In this document: positions 1 through 10,330 of the stretch, piece by piece
Position numbering within the stretch: position 1 is the stretch's first letter
Layout of the letters: each line of letters opens with the position of its first letter
Source of the DNA: Oscarella lobularis
Taxonomy: Eukaryota > Porifera > Homoscleromorpha > Homosclerophorida > Oscarellidae
Reading direction: 5' to 3'
NCBI RefSeq assembly: GCF_947507565.1
Contig: NC_089194.1
Coordinates: 1,178,001 to 1,242,000, forward strand
DNA length: 64,000 nt
Program-made: the position numbers and the translations under genes
Notes under the pieces: generated by a model
What the model saw: the letters and a program-made list of their open reading frames with translations, nothing else
Told to the model about the DNA's origin: nothing
Databases searched by the model: none

Positions 1-1709
1 CTCACGAGAAAGACCTCGCACTCGTCTGACGAAATAGGCGTGCTGCAGCTGCAATTTCAAAGATCATAAGACTGAATAAGCTAGTGCATAAATGCGATAC
101 TTGGGCTCGTTTTGCGCACTGGTACGCTCAACAAAACTGTATCGAATTTCTTCGTCGTGCTCTGAACTAAATTCGCGAGGCATTGCGCCATGCTAATACG
201 TATAGGTACAACGTACATGAGAGTGGCACGTTCTCTTTCTACGCTAGCAATAGAACAGCTTTCCATCAGAATATTTCTGATTACGAGTTATCATTAATTT
301 TAATTTTTTTTACGTTACGAGCTTACTGCTTGAGAAACGGTTGAACAGCTACCAAAGCTTCAATACTTGGTGAGCAAGAGGCAGTTTCTCTAAAAAAAAC
401 ACATACGAACGGTTTGACGTTAATTTGTTAGCATTTATACAAGCTGAACGTATTGAGGCCCGAGCTTTGAACGTTCAACGAATAAGTGCGACTTTTGCAG
501 TAACCATCGTCAGGGTTCAAATTGTTTATACTGTAATAAAGTTATAGGATATTTAGACAACGATTTCGTCTCTCTCACTTGAAAGCACAGAAGATGACAG
601 AGGCGTCGGCACAACAATTATAGAGACTTTCTCCCTGGACTGTGATTTTCAGTTGAAGGTGGCTCTGGGAGCAGTTGTTCCGGGCTCCCGGTGTCGGCAA
701 TACAAACAGGTAAGCTAAAGAGATAAGCGGTCTAAAGCTGATACAGCGACTAATTGAGCCAAATTGAGAGCTTGATTCACTCAAAGAGACTGAGTCTTGT
801 CCTGGATACAAAATACCAAGATCGGAGCTGATAGTATCTGTAGTGTGATAGACAAGAGCATCTACGAGATTCTTTTCCGCAAAGTCCGGTGTCACGGCCA
901 AACCAATAGGGAAACTAGAAAACATAAGAAATGATAATATTGACTGGTTAAAGTAAGCGTTTTTACTCGGCAGTAGAGCCTCGATGGAGCGAAACGGCCT
1001 TGGCAGCATTTCGAAGGGAGCTAATTGCTGCATCTGGTGTGAAGTCTCCATTAGCGCTTCGGCCGATGATGTAGTAGCCATTCGGGTGCGTTTCGGCTCC
1101 TGTCAAATCGACAGAATCGTATACTTCTAGCGGGACGTCGTCGACCAAAAGAACGACAAATTGTCCTAGTGGCGTCGATCCCATTCCGTAGTCCCAGAGT
1201 TCGACGTACTCGCTAATGTCCGTGCCGGGATTATCGGCGTTCACTTCATTGATGACGACAAGGTGAAACGGATCGTAGCACGCCGTCGGACTCGCCGGAT
1301 CCCACGCGGAAAACGCGTCGCAAGAGACGTTCTGAATAGCTGTCAGGTTGACGCAGGCGGCCTGAACGCGCTCGCAGAAATCTCGACACGGTCGTCGCAC
1401 GACGTTCTCGCCCGCGGCGTTGTTCAGACGACAGTCGGGAAAGTAAAGTAAACAAGCGAACAGACCCAAATCGGACGAACAGGAGTCGGAAAGTGTGGCG
1501 TTGTCGAAGTTTGACGACAGTGCCGTTGCCGCGGCCGAGACGGTCGTCTCGCCAAAATCGTTCGGCAAATAGGTTAGGGTTATGCCGTTTTCTGTGCACG
1601 CCGACGCGCCAGTGATTGGCTCACACGTTGGATCTCGAGTCCCGTCGACTAAAGAGGAAAAGACGACAATGACGACGAAGGCGACGTGAAAGAGGGAGTC
1701 GACGGCCAT
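1..1709 (-). CDS. Secreted Frizzled-CRD + lamin-tail-like protein, copy A (3' end off window)
   Basis: Extracellular protein of unknown role, first of three tandem paralogues. The ATG at 1709 opens a hydrophobic signal peptide (AVDSLFHVAFVVIVVFSSLV). A cysteine-rich Frizzled-type domain follows (RRPCRDFCERVQAACV, then W and a last Cys), and then a lamin-tail-like (LTD) beta-sandwich with the entry motif VVINEVNADNPGTD and exit motif PTPGARNNC. Exon 1 is 967-1709. Exon 2 is 579-914, joined by a phase-2 intron of about 52 bp with GT..AG ends. Downstream exons can be followed at about 340-520, about 120-260 and 1-48, where the window cuts the gene. The position of the small exon near 430-530 is uncertain. 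CRDs bind Wnts or lipids in known families, but no ligand can be inferred here. The FZ call is firm from the Cys pattern. The LTD call rests on motif resemblance. Confidence 0.75.
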
Positions 1710-2251
1710 TGCGGTGACAGGAGAGTCGAGCGTTGGTTGACTGTAAGGCATGCATATATGCATAGATGCATGCGGGCGAATACAAAGCGATGCAAACGAG
1801 ACAGTTATGACCTCCAGGTGTTACGAGAGCGGGACGCGGAACTGCGAAGCGTACGCTTGACGTCTTTCTGCCGCACTTGAGCGCAGAGAGAGTTCGGAAA
1901 GCCATCGATAGTAAACGAGTCGCCCTCGCGCGCGTTCGGTCCTGCTTTGACGGAGGCCACACCCTTCGCTCGAAGGAAATAGTGTACCTTCCAGGGAGTT
2001 TGTATGCCACGGTCCACGTGAAAGGGCCAGGTGACCTGACTAGGTTGACGCCTGCCAATTATACTGCTTGGTAATTGAATTTGTGGACTTTCAGTATGAA
2101 GTAATGTACTGAAATTTGGAGTAACTAAGTAAATAAAAGTGAAACTATGACACATCTCAATTTCAACGTCTAAGTCGGTTGTACCAGACAAATAGAGTAG
2201 ACTCATCTCATCTATTACCACTTCCGACGTCTACGACTCTCGTTTAGCACT

Positions 2252-2995
2252 ATGCTGACAAACATCTTTCTTCTTTTACAGACTTCCGCTGTCGTGCTTG
2301 CTTATGACCAATTTGGGGGAAATTACACACTACCCCCTTGTCGCGAGAGTCTCTGCCTAAAGCCTTGTGGTAGGCATGTAGTTTCTCTAACTATTGAGTA
2401 ATCATTTGGTGCTGTACACAGCCAATTTAGACAAAGATCTAGCCTACATTCGGGTGTGGATAGACAAATGGCCATTCACACTCGCAGACAAAGAAATTTC
2501 AGCAGGCATCGTCGTCGAACCTAGTAATAAGATCTTAATAACTGCTTGCCCAGCCGTCAGTCATGATGCGGTCGTTCTCTTAGGAATAGAGCTAAGCGAC
2601 CTAGTTTGCTCTATACAAGCTGTGGCAACGTATGATTTTGGGAAGAACGTCACGTATGATTATCAGTTTCATTGGTGCAAAGAACATTATACCGTGCCAC
2701 CGCACGTCAACTGTCCAGCACACAGTATAGACATCTTTATAGCTGCACTACTACACAGTCTGAGAGTTTTTCTGTATAGAACCTCAAATGTACGGCCATA
2801 CATTCGCTGTCGAGCAGATTTTCGACTATTTTCTTTTGCCTATTGTAAGGTGGCCTCCTCTTCGTTTCGGTATCCAACTAATGAATCGATTTTTTACAGA
2901 AAGAAGGACGTGCTAAAGCAAAATTTATCAGCTCAACTGGTAACGTTCTTGCGTGCATTGATGTCTTATTGAGGCATCCAAAGGAACAGATTTGA
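2252..2995 (+). CDS. Secreted ML-domain (NPC2/MD-2-like) protein 1
   Basis: Probable small secreted lipid-binding protein. The ATG at 2252 gives a clean signal peptide (MLTNIFLLLQTSAVVLA). Exons are about 2252-2369, 2422-2724, 2780-2844 and 2900-2995, and every junction keeps frame. The mature chain is about 180 residues with an ML-like layout: an early Cys pair (LPPCRESLCLKPC), a WPF motif, a central CPAH segment and a C-terminal strand containing NVLACIDVLL. The neighbouring gene at 3193 has the same exon phases and aligns throughout (for example G-x-x-L-[ST]-[DN]-L, then VNC against QHC), which supports both models. ML proteins bind sterols, phospholipids or glycolipids. The ligand here is unknown. 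An alternative is another secreted Ig-like beta-sandwich family. Confidence 0.62.
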
Positions 2996-3192
2996 ATCAA
3001 TGACGTTATTCAGATTTGTCCTAGCTCGTGACTCACCACGGCATTAACATTCTTGCAGTTTCAGCCGCATGACGTTAATCGCACAACCGTGTCCCGTTTC
3101 TTTTCCTTCTTCTTGCGTTTTAGTTTCTTCCCAACGCACCTACGTATGCACTTTCCTCTCTCCTTGTACGCCATTTACCTGACAGTTACCTC

Positions 3193-3958
3193 ATGGCAAT
3201 GCAGCACGGTCTCAGAGTCGTCGCTTGTATTTTCATACTCGAACACGTTCTGCCGTTTGTCAGCAGCGCTGATTACAAAGGCAATATATCCTTGCCTTGC
3301 TATAAAGATTTCTGCGTCAGTTTATGCGGTATAAGAGTCCGAAAAAAATGACGTTCATGACTCTATCTGGCATGCTATATTATAGCTGACGTAGACGACG
3401 ACATCGATTATGCCATAGGCAGAGTCACATGGCCAGTCAAACCGGAGACCAAAACAATTTCGGCAGCTCTAACGATAAAAACACGTTTGTCTATAGGCGC
3501 TTCAGACGAATTTGTTATATATGAAGTTTTTCTCTCAGGTCGAAACTTGACTAATCTAATGATTCACCTTGAAATTAAACTAGAATTCGTTTTCGGATTG
3601 TCCTTTACGTATTCGACTCTTGCCTACGTTTGCAGCAATTACGGCGATCCGAGCGTAACCTATAATCAGCACTGTCCTATTCCAGCTAACAGTACACTTG
3701 ACACGTTCATATAGCAAGTTTCTCTCTTTCAAGATTAATACTTGGTCTTTATAGAACCGGTCACGTATGTGGGAACATGGGACGCTGAAGATTACAGGAG
3801 CTACAGTACAGTTGCTGTAAGTGAATGCACTCACTATACGGTAATGCCTTCTAAATATCTAGCTCTAGAAAAACGCCACATTCTGGGCAAGAATATATGA
3901 ATCAGAGAAGAAACTGCTGGCTTGTGCCAATTTGACTATATTAGTTAATAAAAGTTAG
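3193..3958 (+). CDS. Secreted ML-domain (NPC2/MD-2-like) protein 2
   Basis: Tandem paralogue of the gene at 2252, about 200 bp downstream on the same strand. It starts at ATG 3193 or in-frame ATG 3199 and has a signal peptide ending near FVSSA. Exons are about 3193-3328, 3386-approximately 3686, 3755-3816 and 3869-3958. It keeps the Cys layout of its neighbour (SLPCYKDFCVSLC, then NQHCPIPAN, then KLLACANLTILV) and has the VTWPVKPETK segment typical of ML proteins near the second strand. The splice after CPIPAN uses a GTACAC donor matching GTATAG in the neighbour. Sequence identity with the neighbour is low although structure is conserved, so the duplication is old. Both genes lie between copies A and B of the FZ-LTD cluster, on the opposite strand. 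Confidence 0.6.
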
Positions 3959-4385
3959 AATCGTTGGTAGCTAAACTGAATTACGAACGTTAATTAAGCG
4001 GGGTGCATGGTGCATGCTGGAGTGTTCGGGGTCTAACCGGGTGGTTTTTGATGGTGAATAGTAGAAAATTTTGCCTATATAGGAAATACATGATATACGA
4101 TGGCATTACACTCTAGTCAGTTTCCCCGCTTCCTTATAAATCGCTTGCAACTTTGGGAATACGAAATTCTTTCACGGGTGCCTAAAAAAGTTTGAGATCT
4201 TAGCTTCTAGAATTATTTGCGACTGACTTAGATTTACAGGATTTAAGCGCTTAGGTGTATGAAGCGCTCGTCTCGACGAATAAAAGAATTGTACTGAGTA
4301 CCTGTGAAACTCTCCCTTTTACAGACTACCAACGAAACAGGAAGTAACAGAAATTGGAGCCACTGGCAAGTTCAGCGGCATAAAT

Positions 4386-6660
4386 TCAATTTGAAACAAA
4401 TTCGTTGATAATACGATAGACCCCTTCTGCAGGGACGACAGAAAAAGCCCGGTAACTGAGGGCCAGAGTGGCGGGTTCCTCCAGCACAGGAACAACGATT
4501 GTAGCCTTCACATCGTCGTTATAGAATAGCTCCGCTGTGAACTCGTCATAGCGATTAAAGATAGAGCCTTCAGGCAAAGCCGTGGCAATAAAGACGTACG
4601 TGTCTGAATCGTTTGAAGGAGCATCAACTACAAACACCAAGTATAAATATGACAATAGGACGGTATTGAAAATATTTTACGAGTGGCGGTGTTTTCACTA
4701 ATTTCAATGAAATCTTGATTCGGGCCTACAATATCCACAGATACAAGCGATGCTGGACGTGCTACAAACTTCCAAGGCTGATTGGTTAGACAGGGAAAGT
4801 CGTTTGTGCCAGAGCAAGCAAAACCTTGAACAGATACGTATAGAGACTGCCGTCATGTACGCGACATTGAAACTCACCAGCAGTGAAACCAATAACGTTT
4901 TCGCCATCACAACTTGCGCTAACGTCTAGTTCTGAAGTCGAGTTGTTTATAAGGCTGCTCACGAGAAAGACCTCGCACTCGTCTGACGAAATCTGCGTGC
5001 TACAGCTGCAATTTCAAAGATCATAAGACTGAATAAGCTAGTGCATAAATGCGATACTTGGGCTCGTTTTGGGCACTGGTACGCTCAACAAAACTGTACC
5101 GAATTTCTTCTTCATTCTCCGAACTAACTTCAATTTAGGAATTGCGTCATGTTATATACAGTAATAACTCTACGTACATTAGTGTGGCGCGTTCTCTTTC
5201 TATGCTGGCAATGGAACAGCTGTCCGCCAGAATATTCCTAATTACCAGTTTATCAGTTTAGGTTTTGCCTCTATATGTACGTTATATATAGGCTTACTGC
5301 TTGAGAAACGGTTGAATAGCTGCCAAAGCTTCGGGGCTTGATGAGCAAGAGGCAGTTTCTCTATACAAAACACGTATATAAACAGTTGATGTGAATTTGC
5401 TATCATATCTATACAAGCTGAACGGAATGAGGCCCAAGCTTTGAACTTTTCGAATTTTGCAGTAACCATCGTCAGCGTTCAAACTGTTTATACTGTAATA
5501 TTAAGTTATAGGATATTTAGACAACGATTTTGTCTCTCTCACTTGAAAGCACAGAAAACGAGAGAGGCGTCGGCACAACAATTATAAAGACTTTTTCCAT
5601 GAACTGTGATTTTGAATTCAAGGTGTCTTTGGGTGCAGTTGTTCTGGGCTCCCGGTGTCGCAGAAGCAAGCAGGTAGGCAGAAGAGATGAGTGGTCTAAA
5701 GCTGATACAGCGACTAATTGAGCCGGGCGTACCGCCTCCGTCCGCCACAGAGTCTTGTCCTGGAAGGAAAATATCAAGAAGAGCGGAGCTGATAGTATTT
5801 GAAGTGTGATAGACAAGAGCATCTACGAGATTCTTTTTCGCCAAGTCCGACGTCACGTTCGAATATCTCGGAAAACTAGAAAACATAAGAAATGATAATA
5901 TAAAATTGACTGGTTAAAACAAGCGATCTTACTCGGCAGTAGAGCCTCGATGGAGCGAAACGGCTTTGGCAAAATTCTGAAGTTGGCTAATTCTTTTATC
6001 TGGTGTAAAGTCTCCAATAGCGGTTTTTCCGATGACGTAGTAGCCATTCGGATGCGTTTCGGCTCCTGTCAAGCTGACAGAATCGTAAATTCTTAGCGGG
6101 TTGTCGTCAACCAAAACAACGACAAATTCTCCTAGGGGCGTCGATCCTATTCCGTAGTCCCACAGTTCGACGAACTCGCTATTGTCTAGGCCGGGGTTAT
6201 CGGGATTCGCTTCACTGATGACGACAAGATGAAATGGATCGTAGCACGCCGTCGGACTGGCCGGATCCCACGCGGAAAACGCGTCGCAAGAGACGTTCTG
6301 AATAGCTGTCAGGTCGACGCAGACGGCCTGAACGCGCTCGCAGAAATCTCGACACGGTCGTCGCACGACGTTCTCGTTCGCGGAATGGTCAAGACGACAG
6401 TCGCGGAGGTAAAGCAAACATGCAAACAGACCCAAGTCCGACGAACAGTCGTTCGAAAGGGCGACGGGGTCGAAGTTTGACGACAGCGCCGTTGCCGCGG
6501 CCGAGACGTCGGTGTGGCCAAAATCGTTTGGGAAATTCGTATGGCTTATGCCGGCGTCTGTACACGTGGACACAGAGATCGGCTCGCACGTTGGAGCTCC
6601 ATTGACCAAAGAGGAAAAGACGACGACGAAGGCGACGTGAAAGGGAGAGTCGACGTTCAT
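4386..6660 (-). CDS. Secreted Frizzled-CRD + lamin-tail-like protein, copy B
   Basis: Second member of the FZ-LTD cluster, complete in the window. It starts at ATG 6660 (NVDSPFHVAFVVVFSSLVNG signal peptide). Exon 1 is 5933-6660 (Frizzled CRD and first LTD half), exon 2 is 5543-5875 (second LTD half, ending PGAQNNC), then exons near 5290-5500, 5060-5210, 4935-5010 and 4681-4824, and a last exon at 4386-4627 with its stop at 4386. The C-terminal half forms a further extracellular domain: a SSDECEVFLV strand, then TNQPWKFVARPASL, then YDEFTAELFYNDDV. No membrane anchor is visible at the end, so the product is probably secreted. It is about 90% similar to copy C, and the shared flanks show a recent duplication of a unit of roughly 2.9 kb. 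Confidence 0.75.
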
Positions 6661-6736
6661 CGTGATCGAGTTCGGGCGTTGGTGTAAAGTCATTCCAATA
6701 AACCCCTCACAACTTGTAACACGTACGGGTTACTAT

Positions 6737-6796
6737 GCCGCAGGAGCCGCCAAGGAGGACGACAAAGTTAGTCGTCCTCCTGGCGGCTCCTACGGC
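6737..6796. repeat. Near-perfect inverted repeat upstream of copy B
   Basis: Two ~26-bp arms (AGGAGCCGCC and an adjacent GGAGGACGAC, then their complements) are separated by about 7 bp (AAAGTTA), with a single extra base in one arm. It lies 77 bp upstream of the copy B start codon and is absent from the otherwise similar region upstream of copy C. It could be a small MITE remnant or a hairpin in the 5' leader. Confidence 0.7.
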
Positions 6797-7414
6797 AAAG
6801 GGATGCGCAGGGAGGCACTAATAACATTAGCTAAGCTAATTTCCGTACAGTGTATTCGAAGTGGATAAGACCACGACTTTTTCTTTTTTTCGTCTACTAG
6901 TACGGGCGGTAATTAAGCGGGGTGCAGTGTTCGGGGTCTAACCGGGTGGTGTTTGATGGTGAGGTGTAGCAAATTTTGCCTATATAGGAAATACATAATA
7001 TACGATGGCATAACTCTTAGTCAGTTTACCCGGTTCCTTAGCGACGCTATGAATTGCTTGCAACTTTGGGAATACGAAATTCTTTCACGGGTGCCTAAAA
7101 AAGTTTGAGATCTTCGCTTCTCGAATTATTTGCGACTGACTTAGATTTACAAGATTTAAGGTGAGCACCGAAGGCTGATTTAATTTTTAACAGAATAAAA
7201 GCAAATATCTTTTTGCCCTTACAACAAAAATAGTAGAGTAAGTAGTTGCGTGGGCGCTTAGGTGCTCTGCTGTTATGAAACGCGCGTCTCGACGAATAAA
7301 AGAATTGTACGGAGTACCTGAGAAACTCTCCCTTTTACAGACTACCAACGAAACAGGAAAATGCATTCCAAAGTAACATAAATTGGAGCCACTGGCAAAT
7401 TCAGCGGCATAAAT

Positions 7415-9667
7415 TCAAATTGAAACAAATTCGTTGATAATACGATAGACCCCTTCTGCAGTGACGACAGAAAAAGCCCGGTAACTAAGGGCCAGAGTGG
7501 CGGGTTCCTCCAGAACAGGAACAACGATTGTAACCTTCACATCGTCGTTATAGAATAGTTCCGCTGTGAACTCGTCATAACGAGTAAAGTTAGAACCTTC
7601 AGGCAACGGCGTAACAATGAAGACGTACGTGTCTGAATCGTTTGAAGGAGCATCAACTACAAACACCACGTACAAATATTACAATAGGACGGTATTGAAA
7701 ATATTTTACGAGTGGCGGTGTTTTCACTAATTTCAATAAAATCTTGACTCGAGCCTACAATATCGACAGATACGAGCGATGCTGGACGTGCTACAAACTT
7801 CCAAGGCTGATTGGTTAGACAGGGAAAGTCGTTTGTGCCAGAGCAAGCCAAACCTTGAACAGATGATACGTATAGAGTGCACACGCGACATTGAAACTCA
7901 CCAGCAGTGAAACCAATAACGTTCTCGCCGTCACAATTTGCGCTGACGTCTAGTCGTGAAGTCGAGTTGTTTATAAGGTTGCTCACGAGAAAGATCTCGC
8001 ACTCGTCTGACGAACTCTGCGCCCTGCAGCTGCAATTTCAAAATTCAAACAACTAAATACGCAAGTCCGTAAATCTAAACACTAACTTAGGCTCGTTTTG
8101 GGCACTGGTACGTTCAACAAAACTGTATCGAATTTCTTCGTCTTTCTCTGAACTAAATTCGAGGCCATTGCGCCATGCTAATGCGTGTAGGTACAACGTA
8201 CATTAAAGTGGCACGTTCTCTTTCTATGCTGGAAATAGAACAGCTTTCCATAAGAATATTTCTGATTACGAGTTGTCATTAATTTTAATGTTTTTTACGT
8301 TACGAGCTTACTGCTTGAGAGACGGTTGAACAGCTACCAAAGCTTCAGTACTTAAAGAGCAAGAGGCGGTTTCTCTGTAGAAAAAACGTAGAAACTTGAC
8401 GCTAACTCATTAGCATATATATACAAGCTGGACGGATTGAAGCCCGAGCTTTGAACGTTCAACGAGTAAGTGCAGTAACCATCGTCAGGGTTCGAATTGT
8501 TTATACTGTAATAAAGTTATAGGATATTTAGGCAATGATTTCGTCTCTCTCACTTGAAAGCACAGAAAACAAGAGAGGCGTTGGCACAACAATTATAGAG
8601 ACTTTCTCCCTGGACTGTGATTTTGAATTCAAGGTGTCTCTGGGAGCAGTTGTTTGGCGCTCCCGGTGTCGGAGAAACAAGCAGGTAGGCAGAAGAGATG
8701 AGTGGCGTAAAGCTGATGCAGCGACTTATCGAGCCAATTGAACCGCTTGGGTCCGCCAAAGAGTCTTGTCCTGGATAGAAAATACCAAGAAGAACGGAGC
8801 TGGTAGAAGTTGAAGTGTGATAGACAAGAGCATCTACGAGATTCTTTTCCGCAAAGTCCGGTGTCACGTCCGAAAGAATAGGGAAACTAGAAAACATAAG
8901 AAATGATAATATAAAAATAAGCGTTTTTACTCGGCAGTAGAGCCTCGATGGAGCGAAATGGATTTGGCAGAATTTTGAAGTTGGTTAATTGTTGTATCTG
9001 GTGTGAAGTCTCCATTAACGCTTTTGCCAATGACGTAGTAGCCATTCGGGTGCGTTTCGGCTCCTGTCAAATTGACAGAATCGTATACTATTAGCGGGGA
9101 GTCGTCGACCAAAACAACGACAAATTGTCCTAGTGGCGTCGATCCCATTCCGTAGTCCCAGAGTTCAATGAACTCGTTGACGTCTGCGCCGGGATTATTG
9201 GCGTTCACTTCATTGATGACGACAAGGTGAAATGGATCGTAGCACGCCGTCGGACTCGCCGGATCCCACGCGGAAAACGCGTCGCAAGAGACGCTCTGAA
9301 CAGCGGCCACATCGACGCAAGCAGCCTGAACGCGCTCGCAGAAATCTCGACAGGGTCGTCGCACGACGTTCTCGCCAGCCGCGTTGTTAAGACGACAGTC
9401 GCGGAAGTAAACTAAACAGGCAAACAAGCCCAAGTCTGACGAACAGTTGCTCGAAAGGGCGACGGAGTCGAAGTTTGACGACAGTGCCGTTGACGCAGCC
9501 GAGACGTCAGTGTGACCAAAATCGTTGGGGAAATTGGTATGACTTATGCTGGCGTTTGTACACGTCGACACGGAGATGGGCTTACACGTTGGAGCCCCAT
9601 TGACCAAAGAGGAAAAGACGACGACGACGACGACGAAGGCCACGTGAAAGAGAGAGTAGACGGTCAT
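7415..9667 (-). CDS. Secreted Frizzled-CRD + lamin-tail-like protein, copy C
   Basis: Third member of the cluster and the best reference for the gene model. The ATG at 9667 opens a signal peptide (MTVYSLFHVAFVVVVVVFSS). Exon 1 is 8931-9667 and exon 2 is 8554-8886; the intron between them is only 44 bp (phase 2, GTAAAA..TTCTAG). The LTD entry motif is NEVNANNPGAD and its exit is SPTPGAPNNC. Later exons include one reaching about 8029 that continues into SNLINNSTSRLDVS, one at about 7721-7854 (LACSGTNDFPCLTNQPWKF), and a last exon from about 7667 to the stop at 7415. In the exon near 8330-8500 the reading frame shared with copy B is offset, so either an extra intron is used or this copy has an indel there. 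Product and location are as for copy B. Confidence 0.75.
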
Positions 9668-9835
9668 TGTGTGAGTCGGGCGTTGGCCTAAAAGGCCTGC
9701 ATATGCTCACACGTACGGGTTAGTGGATGCGCAGGGAGGCACTAATAACATTAGCAAAGCTAATGTCCGTACAGTGTATTCGAAGTGGATAAGAACCATG
9801 ACTTTTTCTTTTTTTCGTCTACTAGTACGTGTGAG

Positions 9836-10330
9836 AGCGAGGAGTCGAAAATTAACTAATAGTTCTTTCTCCAGTTCGAATACAATGTTGCTAAGTGCGC
9901 TGGTGCCCATCCGAATATTCCCCAGGAGGTCTATGAACTGTACCTGCTCTTTATCTTCTTACACATCAGAACAGCTAAGAAACGTACACTCACAGTAGCA
10001 TCGTTCTGCAGCAAGTTATTCCCATTATAAAGTTTAGTCGACAGAGCCCAGAGCCTATATTGGTAGAGAGTTCAACGGAACGCAAAATATCGCGTAAGGA
10101 CCTGTTTATGTCCAAATGTGCTCCCAGATGAATTTCTCATTCTCATGTCAATAACTCAGTACCTCGGAAGGGCAAAAAGATTAGTTTTACTTTTCTTTCC
10201 AACCTACAGCATTGTCTATTATAGGAAATCATGCTTAGTCTTGATTTTCAGTGTCGTCGGCGGCTGTTTTGTCCTCCTGAGAAACCCACGCATGTATACA
10301 ACTTAAAACCTTAGCTCTCTATTAATATTT
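9836..10330. other. Intergenic between FZ-LTD copy C and LRPPRC
   Basis: No supported gene, RNA or repeat was found here. Short open frames lack splice or protein support. The left end merges with the duplicated 5' flank of copy C, and the right end is the 3' flank of the LRPPRC gene. Confidence 0.5.

Larger units (their letters stand above)
3965..9835. repeat. Tandem duplication of a ~2.9-kb unit (copies B and C with flanks)
   Basis: The 3' flank of copy B (about 3,990-4,380) matches the 3' flank of copy C (about 6,905-7,410), sharing the string GTGTTCGGGGTCTAACCGGG and the following 150 bp. The 5' flanks match as well (near 6,805-6,900 and 9,730-9,835, for example GCAGGGAGGCACTAATAACA). 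The duplicated unit therefore includes the whole gene with its promoter region. Copy A shares the gene body but not this 5' flank, so it separated earlier. Confidence 0.75.

Noticed and set aside
1246-1599. Long open frames antisense or frame-shifted to the FZ-LTD first exons
   Set aside because: They overlap the conserved CRD exon, recur only because the three copies are homologous, and have no signal peptide or domain.
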